From: Bugula neritina
Taxonomy: Eukaryota > Bryozoa > Gymnolaemata > Cheilostomatida > Bugulidae
Length of the DNA stretch: 64,000 nucleotides
Assembly (NCBI GenBank): GCA_964035545.1
Contig: OZ037771.1
Location: forward strand, 4,830,628 to 4,894,627
Reading direction: 5' to 3'
How positions within the stretch are numbered: the stretch's first letter is position 1; each line of letters starts with the position of its first letter. The position numbers and the translations under genes were made by a program. Shown here piece by piece: positions 12,670 to 25,480 of the stretch. Below the pieces are notes generated by a model. The model searched no databases and had not been told where the DNA came from. It saw only the letters and a list, made by a program, of their open reading frames with translations.

Positions 12670-14577
12670 ATGCAACCTCAGCCATCTTGTTCCAGTGGCG
12701 TAGGGCTGGTCACGGGTACGCAAAAAACAAGAAGTTCTCCGCAAGAACCAGATGTCTTTCAGAAGTTTAAAGTAAGCTTCTGAACTTCTAGTAAAGTAGG
12801 CTTTTTACAATGTTAATTGTTTAAATTTTTGACTTTGCATGCTGCTCACTCTAGTCATTAAATCAGTTTTCTAAATTCTAAACTGTCAAAATCTTTTGTT
12901 GCTATAAATCATAATTCACAATATTATCTACAAAGCATCTTGCGTAATAATATATACGAGTAGTTTTAGTTCACAATATTTTGAACGTAATTTATACATT
13001 ATATATACTAGTTGATTACTTACAGTAGCAGAAGTTGAGTCTTAGTGAATTAAATGTGTTGTAATGTTGAAGGTATTAGCTAATTGGATGTTTCTGGTAT
13101 CTGGAGTGTTTCTCATTTCTCTACTCACTTTCACTGGACTTTGCTTCGGTTACACAATACCAGGTGCTGACTATCAGTGGATACCAGTGCTGTCATTAGG
13201 CTCTGGCATCTTACAGGTTTGATATGTTCATCATTATAATTTCTTCAAAAAGCTTTACTCTGTTTCCTCTGTTATATTAACAGAATACTTGTAGTTATAC
13301 AAGGTTCAAAAGCTATAGATATCATAATCTGTGGCTTCTAATTTTGGAGAATGCAGTTATTTTTAATATGTGAAGCTTAAATTTACTTGTCCTTTTTTTA
13401 TAACACTTGTATCTTCCAATTTAATTTAGCATTATAATATATGTGTGTATTATGCAATTATTGTCATAAAATTGCTGTGTGCAAATAGCTTGGAGATGCT
13501 CTTTTGATTAAAAATATCATTAATGGTAAAATTTCAAAGTATTATGTAGCATCTTGTAATAGTTTTTCAATAATCGATGCTTAATGCCGATTATTTAGTA
13601 AAAGCACAATCCTGTAAAGAACACTAGTTAGATTCTTATAAAAAGCTGTAGGTTGCTGTTATTAAATTAAATTTTTTTTATCGCTTCTATCTCAGCCATC
13701 CCTAAGCCATGTCCTGTACTAAGAGATGACAACTCTCAACATCTTGTTATACAGAGCATAATCTTTTAAATGATTTGCAGATTATTTTATCATTGCTGGT
13801 TGCCAGTAAACTGCACAAACCTCAAGTGAGCCGACTGGCTAGCAACTCCATTTTACGACTTTCACCGGTGAGTTTACTTCCTGTCTGTGATTATTCTCAG
13901 CAGTTGTCCTGTCATATTCACTGTACGATTCTGTAACTTAGATTCTAAGAAAGCACTAAAGGGCAGCAGATTACAAACATCTGTTTATGTAAACCTATTT
14001 TCTCAAATAACCTGTTTTTTAAGATCGAAGAATTTACTCTTTATACAATTTATTACTTTACACATGTAATAATTATTTCGCCTGTTTTTGCTGCTATTAT
14101 TTTGCTGATATGTGCTTCTTTTACAAACGCATGTTATCACTGTCTTTGTTTTAGTTAGCTGCCTTCATTCTTTTAAATGGAATAATTCTAGTAATTTCTC
14201 TGGGACATGTGCTTTACTATGGTTTAGTGTTTTTGTGGGAAGCTAACTCCAACTCCAGTCTACTTCAGGTTTGTATTTTTCTTTCAAACTGCTATAGCAT
14301 CTTTTGGGTTGTGACTTTTACTGGCTTTGTCAACTAGCTTTTTATACTATAAATAAATATGTTTAGAATCATTATGCTATAATAAATGAGTCGAGAAAAC
14401 TATCTTTTTATAATTATTGAAAATTGGTGAAATATTAAAAACATTTAAAATTTTATAAAAGTTGCATGATTACTTTCTTTAGTTGTTTTGTATTTAATTC
14501 AAGCAACTTTATTGAAAAATATTCACACAATTTTGAGCAATATAATTATATTTGTTATATGTTATATATATTATATA

Positions 14578-14653
<76 letters not shown>

Positions 14654-14920
14654 AGGAAAAGAGCAATTTAATTATATAGATGTTGTTTTATTGCACTACT
14701 AATAGTTTCATGCTTCTTCGGCACTCCTCAGGCACAATATTGACGAATTTAAATTTTTACATTAAGAAAATCAAAATGCTAAACACAAGGTAAAACGTAA
14801 CGAAGACATAGCAGTGGCTGTATTGTTATATAGGTTTGTAGGTGTAAATTAATATATAAAAAAACCATAATGTAATGTAAAAACACAATTTATAGCAGAT
14901 GCATGAAGTTTTTGTTGGGT

Positions 14921-14955
<35 letters not shown>

Positions 14956-15188
14956 GTATATATTATATTTTGTAGATGGTGTACTCCTCCAAAGGTCATT
15001 TGTATGTCAAATCTGCTGCTGCCATTATTTTAGCCATTTCTGTATTGAATATCATCACAAGTTCTATTGCTTTGATCTTTGGAGTTGTGTACTCCACTTT
15101 CCTACCTGCTAAGACGGGCTCAGACTACAGGTTACAGAGCATTTATCAGTACCACCACATACATGCTACAGAGTCTACACCTTTGTAA
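12670..15188 (+). CDS. Four-transmembrane protein of unknown function, five exons
   Basis: Exons 12670-12771, 13073-13216, 13781-13867, 14155-14268 and 14976-15188 are all in phase 0 and give 219 residues. The start is the first in-frame ATG of the first exon, with a polar Ser/Gln-rich N-terminus of about 34 residues. Four strongly hydrophobic segments follow: about 37-57 (FLVSGVFLISLLTF), 70-95 (VLSLGSGILQIILSLLV), 112-138 (AAFILLNGIILVISLGHVL) and 160-187 (AAAIILAISVLNIITSSIAL). The C-terminus is short and polar. Segment spacing resembles tetraspan families such as MS4A/TMEM176-like proteins, but no diagnostic motif (for example the tetraspanin CCG) is present, so no family is assigned. The one-helix-per-exon layout and codon-phase regularity support a real gene. 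Confidence 0.8.
14581..14648. repeat. (AT)n microsatellite
   Basis: An uninterrupted AT dinucleotide tract of about 68 bp in the last intron of the four-TM gene. It generates spurious Tyr-Ile repeat ORFs. Confidence 0.95.
14924..14953. repeat. (AT)n tract just upstream of a splice acceptor
   Basis: About 30 bp of AT dinucleotides ending some 20 bp before the acceptor at 14975 of the last exon of the four-TM gene. Confidence 0.9.
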
Positions 15189-16622
15189 ACTGCATGATGA
15201 TAAAATAATATATACATATATACAATACATAACATTTTAATTAATCGCAATAATAATCATATACAGTATAGTACTGTCATAAATAAAGTAGATCTATGCT
15301 TTTCAACTGCCATATTTTTCAATTTACATTCATATTATAACAGCTATTATGTCATAGTATTGATGTGTGTTCTATTCAATCACAAACAGAGGGTATTGAT
15401 TATTAGCAACGATGACATTAACCTCAAACTAACTAATTATCATGTTGGCACAAACAAAAAATGTAATAAATAATTTTGACAACAATACATAAACACAGAA
15501 TAATCAATAAAGAGACCATTGGTCTAAGAAAGCTTTTACGCGCCAACATAATAGAAACTGTGATACTGCAAACATTAACATAGTTGCCAATGCCAATGTA
15601 GAGTCTAAAATACATGTGCAGTGTGTAACAATACTATAACACTTGTAGCTGTAATACATGTGACAATTTGTTTCTGGATATAACAGATGAGCTGTTGCTT
15701 TGGCTTTGTATAGCTTTTTCTAATAATTCCTTATAAGGTGAGTAACGGAATAAAACTTGAAGTCTAACACTAAAGACTTGTATGATTTGTACAAGACAAT
15801 TTTAAGCTAGGACTCCCAAGGGTAGATTTCCACAAAACAACAAATTGGTGCTGTTTTGTGTGAATTTTATAAAACTACATGTTGACAAATACTTGAAAAG
15901 TTTCTGTAGCAGTTATCTAATTGGTTGACAGTTTTTTATCAAACTTACTTTTCCAGTTTCCGATTCATGTTTTCATTCCAATCAACTGTGCTTCAGCTAA
16001 TAGCCAGTAGAATTTCGAAATGAAATATTTTATAAGGCCATAATTGATATACATATTTGGTCTTTCAAACTTCACTGCACTAGTAACATCTTGTGTAGCA
16101 AGCACTTTCCACATGCGATTTCACGTGCAGTATTTTACTTTATAAATTTTTAACAAATTGCTTTTATATAAAACTAAGTTTCTTTTACCTATAATTCAGC
16201 TTTTGCTATCTTCTAGGGATAATTAATAGCAGAACCTAAGAATGTCATTACTAGCTTGCACTGTTATTGGAAAATACTAATCAGCTTTTAACTTGTTATA
16301 AAGCAAAGCATATATTAAGTAGAATCCGTCATTCACACGTATTGGATATAACTAGTTACTCTTTCTATCATCAATACATTAACTTTTACTACTATGACAG
16401 TTATTAAAACTTCCATTAAAGCACAGTACTATATAATTCTATTAAACAGCAATGAATAATTCATGTACCAGTAGTTGAAGTGTAATATGTCTTGTATTAT
16501 CAATTATATAAATTGTCTCAACTAGTCCCACGTGATGTATATGGGGCTCTGGTGATATTACTTTATAGCTGAGATGATGAAACAATACACCATTTCATGA
16601 CTTGATACTAGAAACTTCCGTC
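15189..16622. other. Intergenic between four-TM gene and ankyrin gene
   Basis: AT-rich with no supported gene. aataaa occurs near 15281 and could end the four-TM transcript. The promoter of the ankyrin gene is presumably in the right half, but no TATA or initiator element stands out. Confidence 0.6.
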
Positions 16623-19600
16623 ATGGATAATACAGTTGACGATATTATAAAGCTTATAGAAGCCAACAAAGTGGAGCAAGTTGAACAGATACTGCAGGAC
16701 ACGTCTGATAACGGCAAATCTTTATGTAATACTGTTGGCAAAAAAGGTAAGTTTTTGTTCTTCCAATAAAACACAGCTTTTCAAAGTTTGGACTTATTAA
16801 TAAAATTCTGTTTTTTGGCATGAATTCTGACTCCATCATTGGTTATAGTGAGTGTGCATATTATAGAGTTAGTTCTATCATAACTTGTAAAGCAAAATTA
16901 TCAACTTATTTCCAAAATTAGCATAAATGTTCTTTAATGGTGGCAGAATTTAGTATCACTATAATTATGCATTATTTGACCAACAAACTCTGCAAAAATG
17001 CTGGATTTCAATTGAGTTTTGAGCTTTAAACCTGATAATAACCAATGAGTCAAAATTGGTGCATTTTGCAGTCTAAACGTAGTTGAAGCTGAACTTTGTA
17101 GGTTTCACTCTTTTGGAAAGTGCAGTTTTCTGCTCACATATAGACTTAGTTTCTCTGTTGCTGACTAAAGATGTAGATGTGAATCACAGGCTAGAAACTA
17201 CAGTGAGGAAAGGTAGGCAATGTATAAATAGGTATATTTATTAGTTGTCCTCAGGTTAGATATCGCAGCTGTTAAGGAAGGGTAATGACTCTCCAGGTTG
17301 TATGAACATTCCTTCAGGTTTTTATAAGAAACCAATATTTTCCCCTCGTCTATATTGCGTGATCAGAAATAGCAACCCAGGAGCAAATCTAAAAGCTGTT
17401 AATACGTTACATATAATAATACTATATATCTTAAAAATTAATTGATGCAGCTATTAAGTAAAAATATACTATAATTATATTAACCTTCAGGGTGTTCTAA
17501 AGTGTTTTTAACATTAAGATATCTGTAGCAGAGCACACTACATATAAAGTACCTTATTCCTTATATAAAATAAAACACTTTATATACAAAGTAAAACAAG
17601 CTGTATATAAAAACCACACTATATAAAATAGCATTAATCATATATTATACATATATTATACATATTATACATAATATTATACATATACATAATGTTATAT
17701 ACATATTATACATATATTACACATATTATACATAATATTATATTATACAGCATAGCCTGCTATATTGAAGGTGTTGACTGGTACGAACAGGGTTCTACGG
17801 CTCTCCATATAGCTTGCAGCAAGAGGCACAACGACATAGTCTTAGCTCTATTGAAAGCAAAGGCAAATGTCAATACAGTAAATGAGGGAGCGGCTCATCA
17901 GACCCCCTTACATGTTGCTGCAGAGAACGGTATGCAAACCTTATAATACTTTAGTGGGTTTTAATGTAAAAATAAAACCTTCTCAGTAGCTAGCCAGGAT
18001 GGTACAAATATCTATTTTATACATATGTACAGTCACATGGTCTGTGAAATTACTTTATTAATGTTATTGATAGAGTTAATGAACAAAAGATAGCATATGT
18101 GTTACTTGTTATATGCTATCATGTATGAGGTTGCCATTTATATTAACTTACAAACTTGGCATTAGAATAATTATACTCTATAATTGCAGTCCATCTTGTA
18201 GCTAAAGCGAATCCTAAATTTTTTACTTTTTATATTTTTTCATATTATATAACTCTAATTTCTTTTAAGCATAATACTATACCAAACGATTTTTTTCAGT
18301 TCATAATATTATGTTTAGTGAATTATCCTCAAAGTGCAAGGAACTACAATACATTTTGAAGGTCATCTGGCACACGTTCAGTGTCTAGTTGAAGCTGGTG
18401 CAGACGTGCATTCTGTTGACCAGAGCGGAGATCAACCGATTCACAAAGCAACCAAGAACGGCCATAACTCTGTTGTGATTTACCTCGTTACTAATGGTTG
18501 CCAAATAAACAATGCCAATACTGAAGGTAATGAATCAGTCCAAATATAGTATTCTGTAAATGATGGTGCATTTTTGGCCATCATATATATAAAGAACAAT
18601 TTAAGCACTGCTGTAAACAAATATTTATGCTGTATACAGCGTGCATTATACGTAGTTTTTGTCTAGAAATATAAAAAAAAGTATAATATATATAATTATG
18701 CATTCCGAAGGTTTAAGTTTCGCTTCAAAATCAGTATAGCATGCAATTATGTTTTAAGATAAAAAGGAGCATGATGCAAGCTGTATATTTTTCACCAAGA
18801 AGCAAATGCTTTGTCAGCTTTTATAGTTCTATTTTTGTATAAATTTAATATTTTTAGAAGCTTACAAATTTATTTTTAAAGTTGGACAGACGTCATTGAT
18901 GCCATCTGACTGAATAGTTTTAAAATCTTCTCCTATACTATTTCTATAAATAATGTTACAAACTTATATATCTTAGCTAGTTCTGTAGATTGCACTTTGG
19001 ACAAATTATTTCTGTAGGTTGCATGCCTGTAATACATAGAAATCATTTATAAAATTTTAATCTTATGCAGATTGCTTCTATAGCAATGAGCACCTATAAA
19101 CTTTGAAATGAGCAAGGACCATCTCTTTTAAACATCATATGCATTTTTGCAGATTACACTTGGTAATTCATTGTTCTGTAGGTTACACTCCCTTAATGCT
19201 GGCAGTTAGTGGAGGACAATTGAAGACAACAATCCTTCTGTTAGAGAATAATGCTGATATAACCAGTCTTGACTCTAACAAGAACAACCCACTCTCATTA
19301 ACCATTGTGAAAGGTCAAGAGGACATAATTCCTTTGTTACTGGATAATGAGGTAGTCACTTTGATAAATTTGAATACTAAAATAACTCTTTGTTAGTATA
19401 TTATTTATCAATATTTATTAACAATTCAAAATATGAATTTAGAATATTTGCTGTTATCATAGAAATAATAAACACTGTTTGTATTTTTTTATAATTTGCA
19501 TGTAATATACAGATTACAAATTACTATTTAAATCATACAGTTTTTATTTTTAAAATCAATGCTGAAGTGAGCTAATATACTTTTAATTACCAAAACTAAA

Positions 19601-22600
19601 CATTTTCTATTACACCAATAATTTGTTATATTCTTAGACTAGAGAACTGGTAATAATATTGACCTTCCAGTCACTACGCTCTGATATAAATAGGTTAATG
19701 AATTGTAAAGTGTTTGAGGAACACATTCACTACAGTTCCATTGCTTCACGTTATACTAATGAATGTTTGTACCAATGAATTTTTGATTCCGGTTTGCATG
19801 AACTTATAGTTGCAGTTTCCTTTGATGTAACTGTTTCCAAACATCGCATGAAAAATCTATTGCATATTGTGAAGCTTGGAAACCAGCAATTTTCATCATT
19901 TTTGGGTAAACTTAGCACATTACAACGTAATTACATTTGGTTTTATTTACCTATATATTTATTCTATATGTTTAGGTTGACACGAATGCCCAGAATGTTG
20001 ATGGGAACACACCATTGCATTTAGCTTGTCAACTCAACCAGCCCAACACCGTCAGCCTTCTGCTAGAGGTCGGCGTGGAGATCAACATACAAAACCAAGT
20101 CGGGAGAACTGCACTGCATATGGCAGCATTATCTAATAGTTATGACATCATCACTCAGCTAGTGACGTCAGGAGTTGAAAGAGAAAGACCTGACCATGAA
20201 GGTAATAAAATTTTAGTATACCCACTGATACCCAAATGGCTAGTAAACAAGCTTAAGTTGAATTCTTTTTCCTTTCATAAAAAGTTAGAAAAGCCCAACC
20301 CTATTTATGGTCAATTTATAGTTTTCAATAAGAAAGTTGAGATAGTATTATACAAATATTCAGCTTTGGAATTTGAGTTGCAAATCATGACCTAAACAGA
20401 ATTGTATTGTTTTATTCTAATGATAATATTTTTTGAAAGTTCAATTTAGCTCTAAAACTATGTTAATTAATGATGTTAATAAAGCTGTAAGGAAGTCTTT
20501 TGAGTTAAAATAAAAAATTCAAGTCAGATAAAGCTGGAAGATGCCTAAGAAGCAAACAAACGTTTACATAAACTAAATAACAATGTTAGGTTGATTAATT
20601 GAAACAGCAAACATAGATTTATATGGTAGATCATGTCAAATTAATTTCTTGCATCTATTAATTTCATAATTGAAAATTACCAGCTATTAGCTAATTACAC
20701 TGATAAGTCTTATCATTACTGTACTATATAATTTATTACTACTACTACTTTCAACTGGTCAGCAGCTGTGCTAGGTTTGTATGGAATATGTGTATTTGAC
20801 CATAAGCATATATTGACAACAATCAATATTGATGAGTGTTCAAGAATAATAACACTAATGATTATGTTAATATATGCCATTTTTTACCAGTAAACTTAAG
20901 CATAGAACAGATAAAGATGATGGCTATTAATGTGGATGAAATGTAAGAGTCAAATTGATAAAAGAATGATGTTAAGCTACACTAGTGGTTATGTCATATA
21001 AGTATGGTTGTAATAAGTAACACTCAAGTTAGGACTACAGAAATTAAACCACATACACTGGCTACATTCTTAAATGACAGTGAAGCAAATATATGGAGTA
21101 TAACGACTCAAGAAATAAATTTTATTTAATAATTATAATAATTTTGTATATGCTTGCAGGTAAATTAGCGAGTGAATGCACAACTAACCCAGAGATAGCG
21201 ACAATCATATCGACTGGTGTAATTCCACCAGCTGCACCAAACAGAGAACTTACCATTGTTAAAAGTAACAACTCGTCCCCCCACCAACACTCTTCACAAA
21301 ACAATTCAACAGAACTAGAGGATGTGCAGCAACAACAACAACTTAACAATGTGCAGCTACAACAGCATCCCTACGGTGACTTGGCCATGTCCTCGAGTAC
21401 GACTTTGGCAGAACCAACGTCCGAAGAACCACGGCCTGAATATATTGAGGCCACCGAGTCTGAAATCTTTTCTCCCAGAGCTCCATTGTCGCCAAGAATT
21501 GAGCGTCAGAGCAAAACCCCAACCTCTCACGAGCCACACAGACAATCTAAGGCTAAAACAAAACTGCTTCCTCATAACTCAGGTAAAAGTTGTGTAATTT
21601 ATTGTAGTCATATAAAGAGTTGGGTTTTACCAATTAGTTCCCAGTTTAAATAGAATTGTTGCGTATATCTTCTTGAAGAATCTTCTCAGAATAAGTAAGC
21701 TTTGTGGTGCCTACAGACACTTCAAAATCGATTGGTTAGCCGATCCAAAAATACTTTCTCAAAACTTAAAAAAGACGTCATTAACTGAGTTGGTGGCTAA
21801 AATCCATTCAAGCTACTTCAGTCTTTTAAAGAACAGAGATTTCTATTACAGATATATTTTAGTCAAAGTATTTAGTAAAATCACTCTGTTCAATACATTA
21901 TTTCATAAAATAAAATTTGCTGCTGTGTTTATAGAAACTCACATGCTACAAAAAGCCCCTCAGCCATTAAACCCAACAAGAGCAATGCCAAACCAATTCC
22001 AGCAGCCAATAGGAGTGGACAAAGCAACAGTGGAGATACTCAAACAAAAGGTCAAAGGTCTTGAGTCTCAAATACTAACCCTTGGACTTGGAGATGACAA
22101 GGCTGTAGTTCTATACAGGTAAAGACAAAGATTAGCATCGGATTCTCAGAACGACTTTTTAAAATCTAGTTAGAGTTGTCTTTCTTCTTTGTGATTACAG
22201 GTCCAGTTTGTCATTTATTTGTATGGAAATTCCCTAAAACAAACTTGTGACAAATTGCATGATTTCGGGCAAAATATTTGTGACCATACCCACAATTGTA
22301 GTACAATGTGTTTGCCATTAAATGAATTTTCAATAATTTATATTTCAACTTAGCCATGTCTTTTCGATTATATTAGATTTTAATTAAGGCTGCTATTATA
22401 AAACACTGGGAAAGGCAAGTTCCAGCTTGTAGAGCAAAACCCAAGTCTGACTAGTTACCAACAGCATACATTTCTAGCAGTGGAAAAAGTTTCTGGGTTT
22501 ATCCTAAATTTTGATGGTATTTGCATTCTCATGATATGGTTAGAAAGTTTAGGTAAGTGATTTGATAAACTAAACGATGTAAAGCCAGTGGACAGTATAA

Positions 22601-23952
22601 TATACGTGTTGTTGTTTCATTTAAGACAATATGGCAAATTAAATGAAGAGATGAACTTAGCCAAGCTGATGGTTCGAGATTACTTGATGCAAAATGCTAG
22701 ACCTCTGACACCCCGCATGGAGTAAGTTGCTTGTATCCACTCAAACCTTAGCTATACGCATTGATTTCAAAGCCAAAAATAGTGAAAAGGTAAACTTAAG
22801 GTAACTAAGGATTCAAATAAAGGCTTCAATTTCTAAAGAAAACTCAATAATTTTTCTCTCTTTCCTTTTTACAGTATATTTTTTCAATGCAAAAAACATG
22901 GCAATGGTTACATAGGGAAGATAACTTTGCATTTTGCGTGATGATATGCTTTATTTTAATGTAAAGCATTGAATTTAGCCAGTACATTCATGCTTTGCAG
23001 TTAGTTGCCAATAGTTGTTATGTAGCTTTGTGAACAAGAAAATTATGTTGAAGCCAAAACCCAAATGTTTTTCGGATATGTAATGTAATAGCTGGAGTGT
23101 AACATGTAAATGTAATGTAATGGGTAAAGTAATAAGTAATTTAATGAATAATGTAATAGGGGTCATTTTACTTAATTTAGTACACACTGGATATCTTCAG
23201 TTTTTGGCTATTTTTCACAATTTAGCTGGTCATGAACATGGTTTTTTGGCCAAAACTAGTAAAACACCAATAAATACACCTAAATAATTGAAGTTCTTTT
23301 TAACTTTGCTTCATTTCCCATGTTTTTCCCCAATTATTCAGCTAGTTTTGGTTACGGACCGTTACAGTTTTTTCGTAACGGTCTGCACATATAGAATATT
23401 AAGTGCATATGACAATGACCTGTGCTTTAATGTTGGGGAATCCCCTCCCCGCCTTTACTGTTATGCGTAGTTGAAACCAGCACATAAAATATCATGTATA
23501 GTAAATTTCAATTGAATTTGAGCAAACTTTATTGTTAGGTCATAAGTTGCTGGTGTGTACTAAATGAAGTAAACCGACTCATAGGTAATGTAAAAATAAT
23601 GTAGTAAGTAAGTTAATAAATAATGTAATAAGTAAATCTACTTGATTTATACTCATGTTATAGGAACAATCAATCAAAAGCTAACTGCCCCAGTCCAATG
23701 GATTTACCTATACCAAGGCATGGTGTCAGTACACCAAGGGAGACAAAAACCACCTCTAATAATAGCCGAAAGTTCAACCCTAACTTCATGGTGGAAACAG
23801 TCGAATCACTGAAGAGTGAGCTACAGATTCTTCGAAACAAAGTCAAACAAACCCACCTATCAAAACTCAATCAGTACATAGTGCAAGTGGAGAGTGTGGC
23901 ATTAGCTATTATAACATTCGCTCATGTCATGGCCGTTACGTTAATGTTGTAA
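16623..23952 (+). CDS. Tail-anchored ankyrin-repeat protein, ten exons
   Basis: Exons 16623-16746, 17102-17212, 17771-17929, 18362-18526, 19182-19351, 19976-20201, 21160-21582, 21935-22118, 22626-22721 and 23664-23952 give about 648 residues. Residues ~45-318 contain eight ankyrin repeats (e.g. GSTALHIACSKRHNDIV, TPLHVAAENGHLAHVQ, YTPLMLAVSGGQ, NTPLHLACQLNQ, RTALHMAALSNS). Most ankyrin-repeat introns are in phase 1. Residues ~319-560 are polar and Gln/Ser/Pro-rich, probably disordered. Short heptad-like stretches (VEILKQKVKGLESQIL, VESLKSELQILRNKV) suggest coiled coils. The last ~18 residues (core ALAIITFAHVMAVTLML) form a single hydrophobic helix ending at the stop, as in tail-anchored proteins. 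Ankyrin repeats bind protein partners, so a membrane-tethered adaptor is inferred. The acceptor at 18361 was chosen over an AG at 18340 because it restores an exact 33-residue repeat. Confidence 0.88.
17638..17750 (+). repeat. AT-rich tandem repeat (tatacatat units) before ankyrin exon 3
   Basis: Short degenerate units of 'catattatacataatat' type fill the last ~130 bp of the intron before the acceptor at 17770. An earlier AG at 17750 (tacag) would bring a TAG stop immediately in frame, so the AG at 17770 is taken as the true acceptor. Confidence 0.75.
23159..23580. mobile_element. Foldback MITE, second copy, in last intron of the ankyrin gene
   Basis: The left end (gggtcattttacttaattta followed by gtacaca) is inverted at the right end (ggtgtgtactaaatgaagta, ending near 23580). 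The left-end sequence matches the element at 6642-7028 (gggtcattttactta, tttagtacaca). The interior is more diverged and contains a small hairpin, gaccgttac/gtaacggtc, near 23360-23390. It sits inside a gtaatgtaataagtaa simple repeat that now flanks it on both sides. Confidence 0.7.
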
Positions 23953-23956
23953 TAAA
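23951..23956 (+). terminator. Poly(A) signal overlapping the ankyrin-gene stop codon
   Basis: AATAAA begins at the second base of the TAA stop codon (23950-23952). If used, the 3' UTR would be only about 15-30 nt. Confidence 0.5.
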
Positions 23957-24642
23957 ATTCTGTTGAGTAGATGCGTGGGAATCTGTATGTTTACTTGGCC
24001 CGTGCAAATGAGTAATAGACTAAAAGATAATAAATTAATGGACAGCTATTGAGCTTTTGCAAGAAGTCCTGTCACTGTATTTTTAACTAAATGCTGAATC
24101 TAAAGTGATTAAAATTTCATAACAAAGCAAGCAGTTATAATTCTTGGTAAAATTTTCTTCCACAACAATTATGTAGTAAAACATGATAATGAATTAAGTA
24201 CTAAGTGTTTATTACAAAAATGAACTTTTGTTACCTGCATTATATGTTTCGATAAGCAACATTATGCATATATACTAAAGGAGTTTTGTCCTACTATACC
24301 AGTAGTTAAAGCTTTATAGATACTATATATAATCATTTTATAGGTTTTAATTTTTGTTTATATTATATTACTAACTCTGTGGACTGTAATTGATGTTTCT
24401 TTAATACAAATTATATAATTGTTTATAAACTACAATACCTACTCTATGATGTTTGTATAATGAGTATACAAAGCTTTCCACATAATTTTACCACTATATG
24501 AGAACTATTTATTGGCATTTTCTAGGACAACTTTGAAACTTATAGCTTCAAATTAGTTGCTATTTTAGTTGAGAAGGAAAGTTTAGTGCTGGGAAATTTT
24601 TCGTGTCAAGTCGTAGGTGAAACAACTCAATCTTTCGCTAGA

Positions 24643-24768
24643 AGCAGCACCACATTGGGGGTGATTAATTAAATTAGTTGCGCGGACCACAAACCTCTAA
24701 AGTCAAACTCGGGGGGAGGGAAACCCTTTCGAACTTGTACATTTAGTCACCCCGATGTTGGTGCTACT
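24643..24768. other. GC-richer imperfect inverted repeat of unknown nature
   Basis: The left arm 24643-24664 (agcagcaccacattggggg plus tga) pairs with the right arm 24747-24768 at 17 of 22 positions. The interior carries an unusual G/C block (ggaccacaaacctc, ggggggagggaaaccc) in an otherwise AT-rich 3-kb region. It could be a short MITE or a structured non-coding RNA gene. It is not recognised as U1, U2, U4, U5, U6, 5S or 7SL. Confidence 0.45.
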
Positions 24769-25079
24769 GCAAACGATTTTTGCAATAAGTAAATTTATAG
24801 CGTTAGTTCTCAGGATTGCAATAAGTTTTTCAACGATAGTTTATTTAATACACCCAATTTAAAAAATACAAAACATTTATAGCTCTGACTATGTTTGCAA
24901 ATTTTCCAACAACTTGTTTCATTCTCTGTTTTGCTTTTGAATGGGAAGAAGCTAGAACCACACCAAATTGGTGACAGGCTGTTCATGGGCACTCGTCCAA
25001 CACCAAAACATGATTGGCTTGCCATCAACATAATGCTGCTTTCCTGTTCTTTTCCTACTGTCTATAACTATTCCTAGTC

Positions 25080-25480
25080 ATAATTTAAATTATAGTATTA
25101 ATCATAATGATTATAATTATAATGATAATCATAATGATCGTGATCACCATTATGATTATGGTTTCGATATCGTTATGGTATGTCTGATCATAATGATAAT
25201 ACTTGTAGTTATAGATGATTGCTTTTGATTTTAGTATTATACTTATAGTTATATTTGTACTAATAGTAATACCAACGGCTACTGTGCTAGTACTACTACT
25301 GTACTACTGGACATTACATTTACTGTTTCATTTTGAATTAGAATAATAATTTTAATTAGTGTGATAGATTGTAATTTAAATTGTATTATTTAATTTTAAA
25401 ATAGCAATATATTTATAATAGGTATTACATTATGAATGTGGTTTCAAAATTTGTGATTATTATTATTACAATATAATAAT
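25080..25480. repeat. Cryptically simple sequence (taatgat/agtact words)
   Basis: A stretch built of shuffled short words such as cataatgat, attataat, gatcatgat, agtactactactg, without a fixed unit. The same texture occurs at 42240-43110 and 53500-54560. Confidence 0.6.

Noticed and set aside
18341-18361. Earlier acceptor (AG at 18340) for ankyrin exon 4
   Set aside because: It keeps frame but inserts seven residues into the middle of a 33-residue ankyrin repeat; the AG at 18361 restores a canonical repeat.
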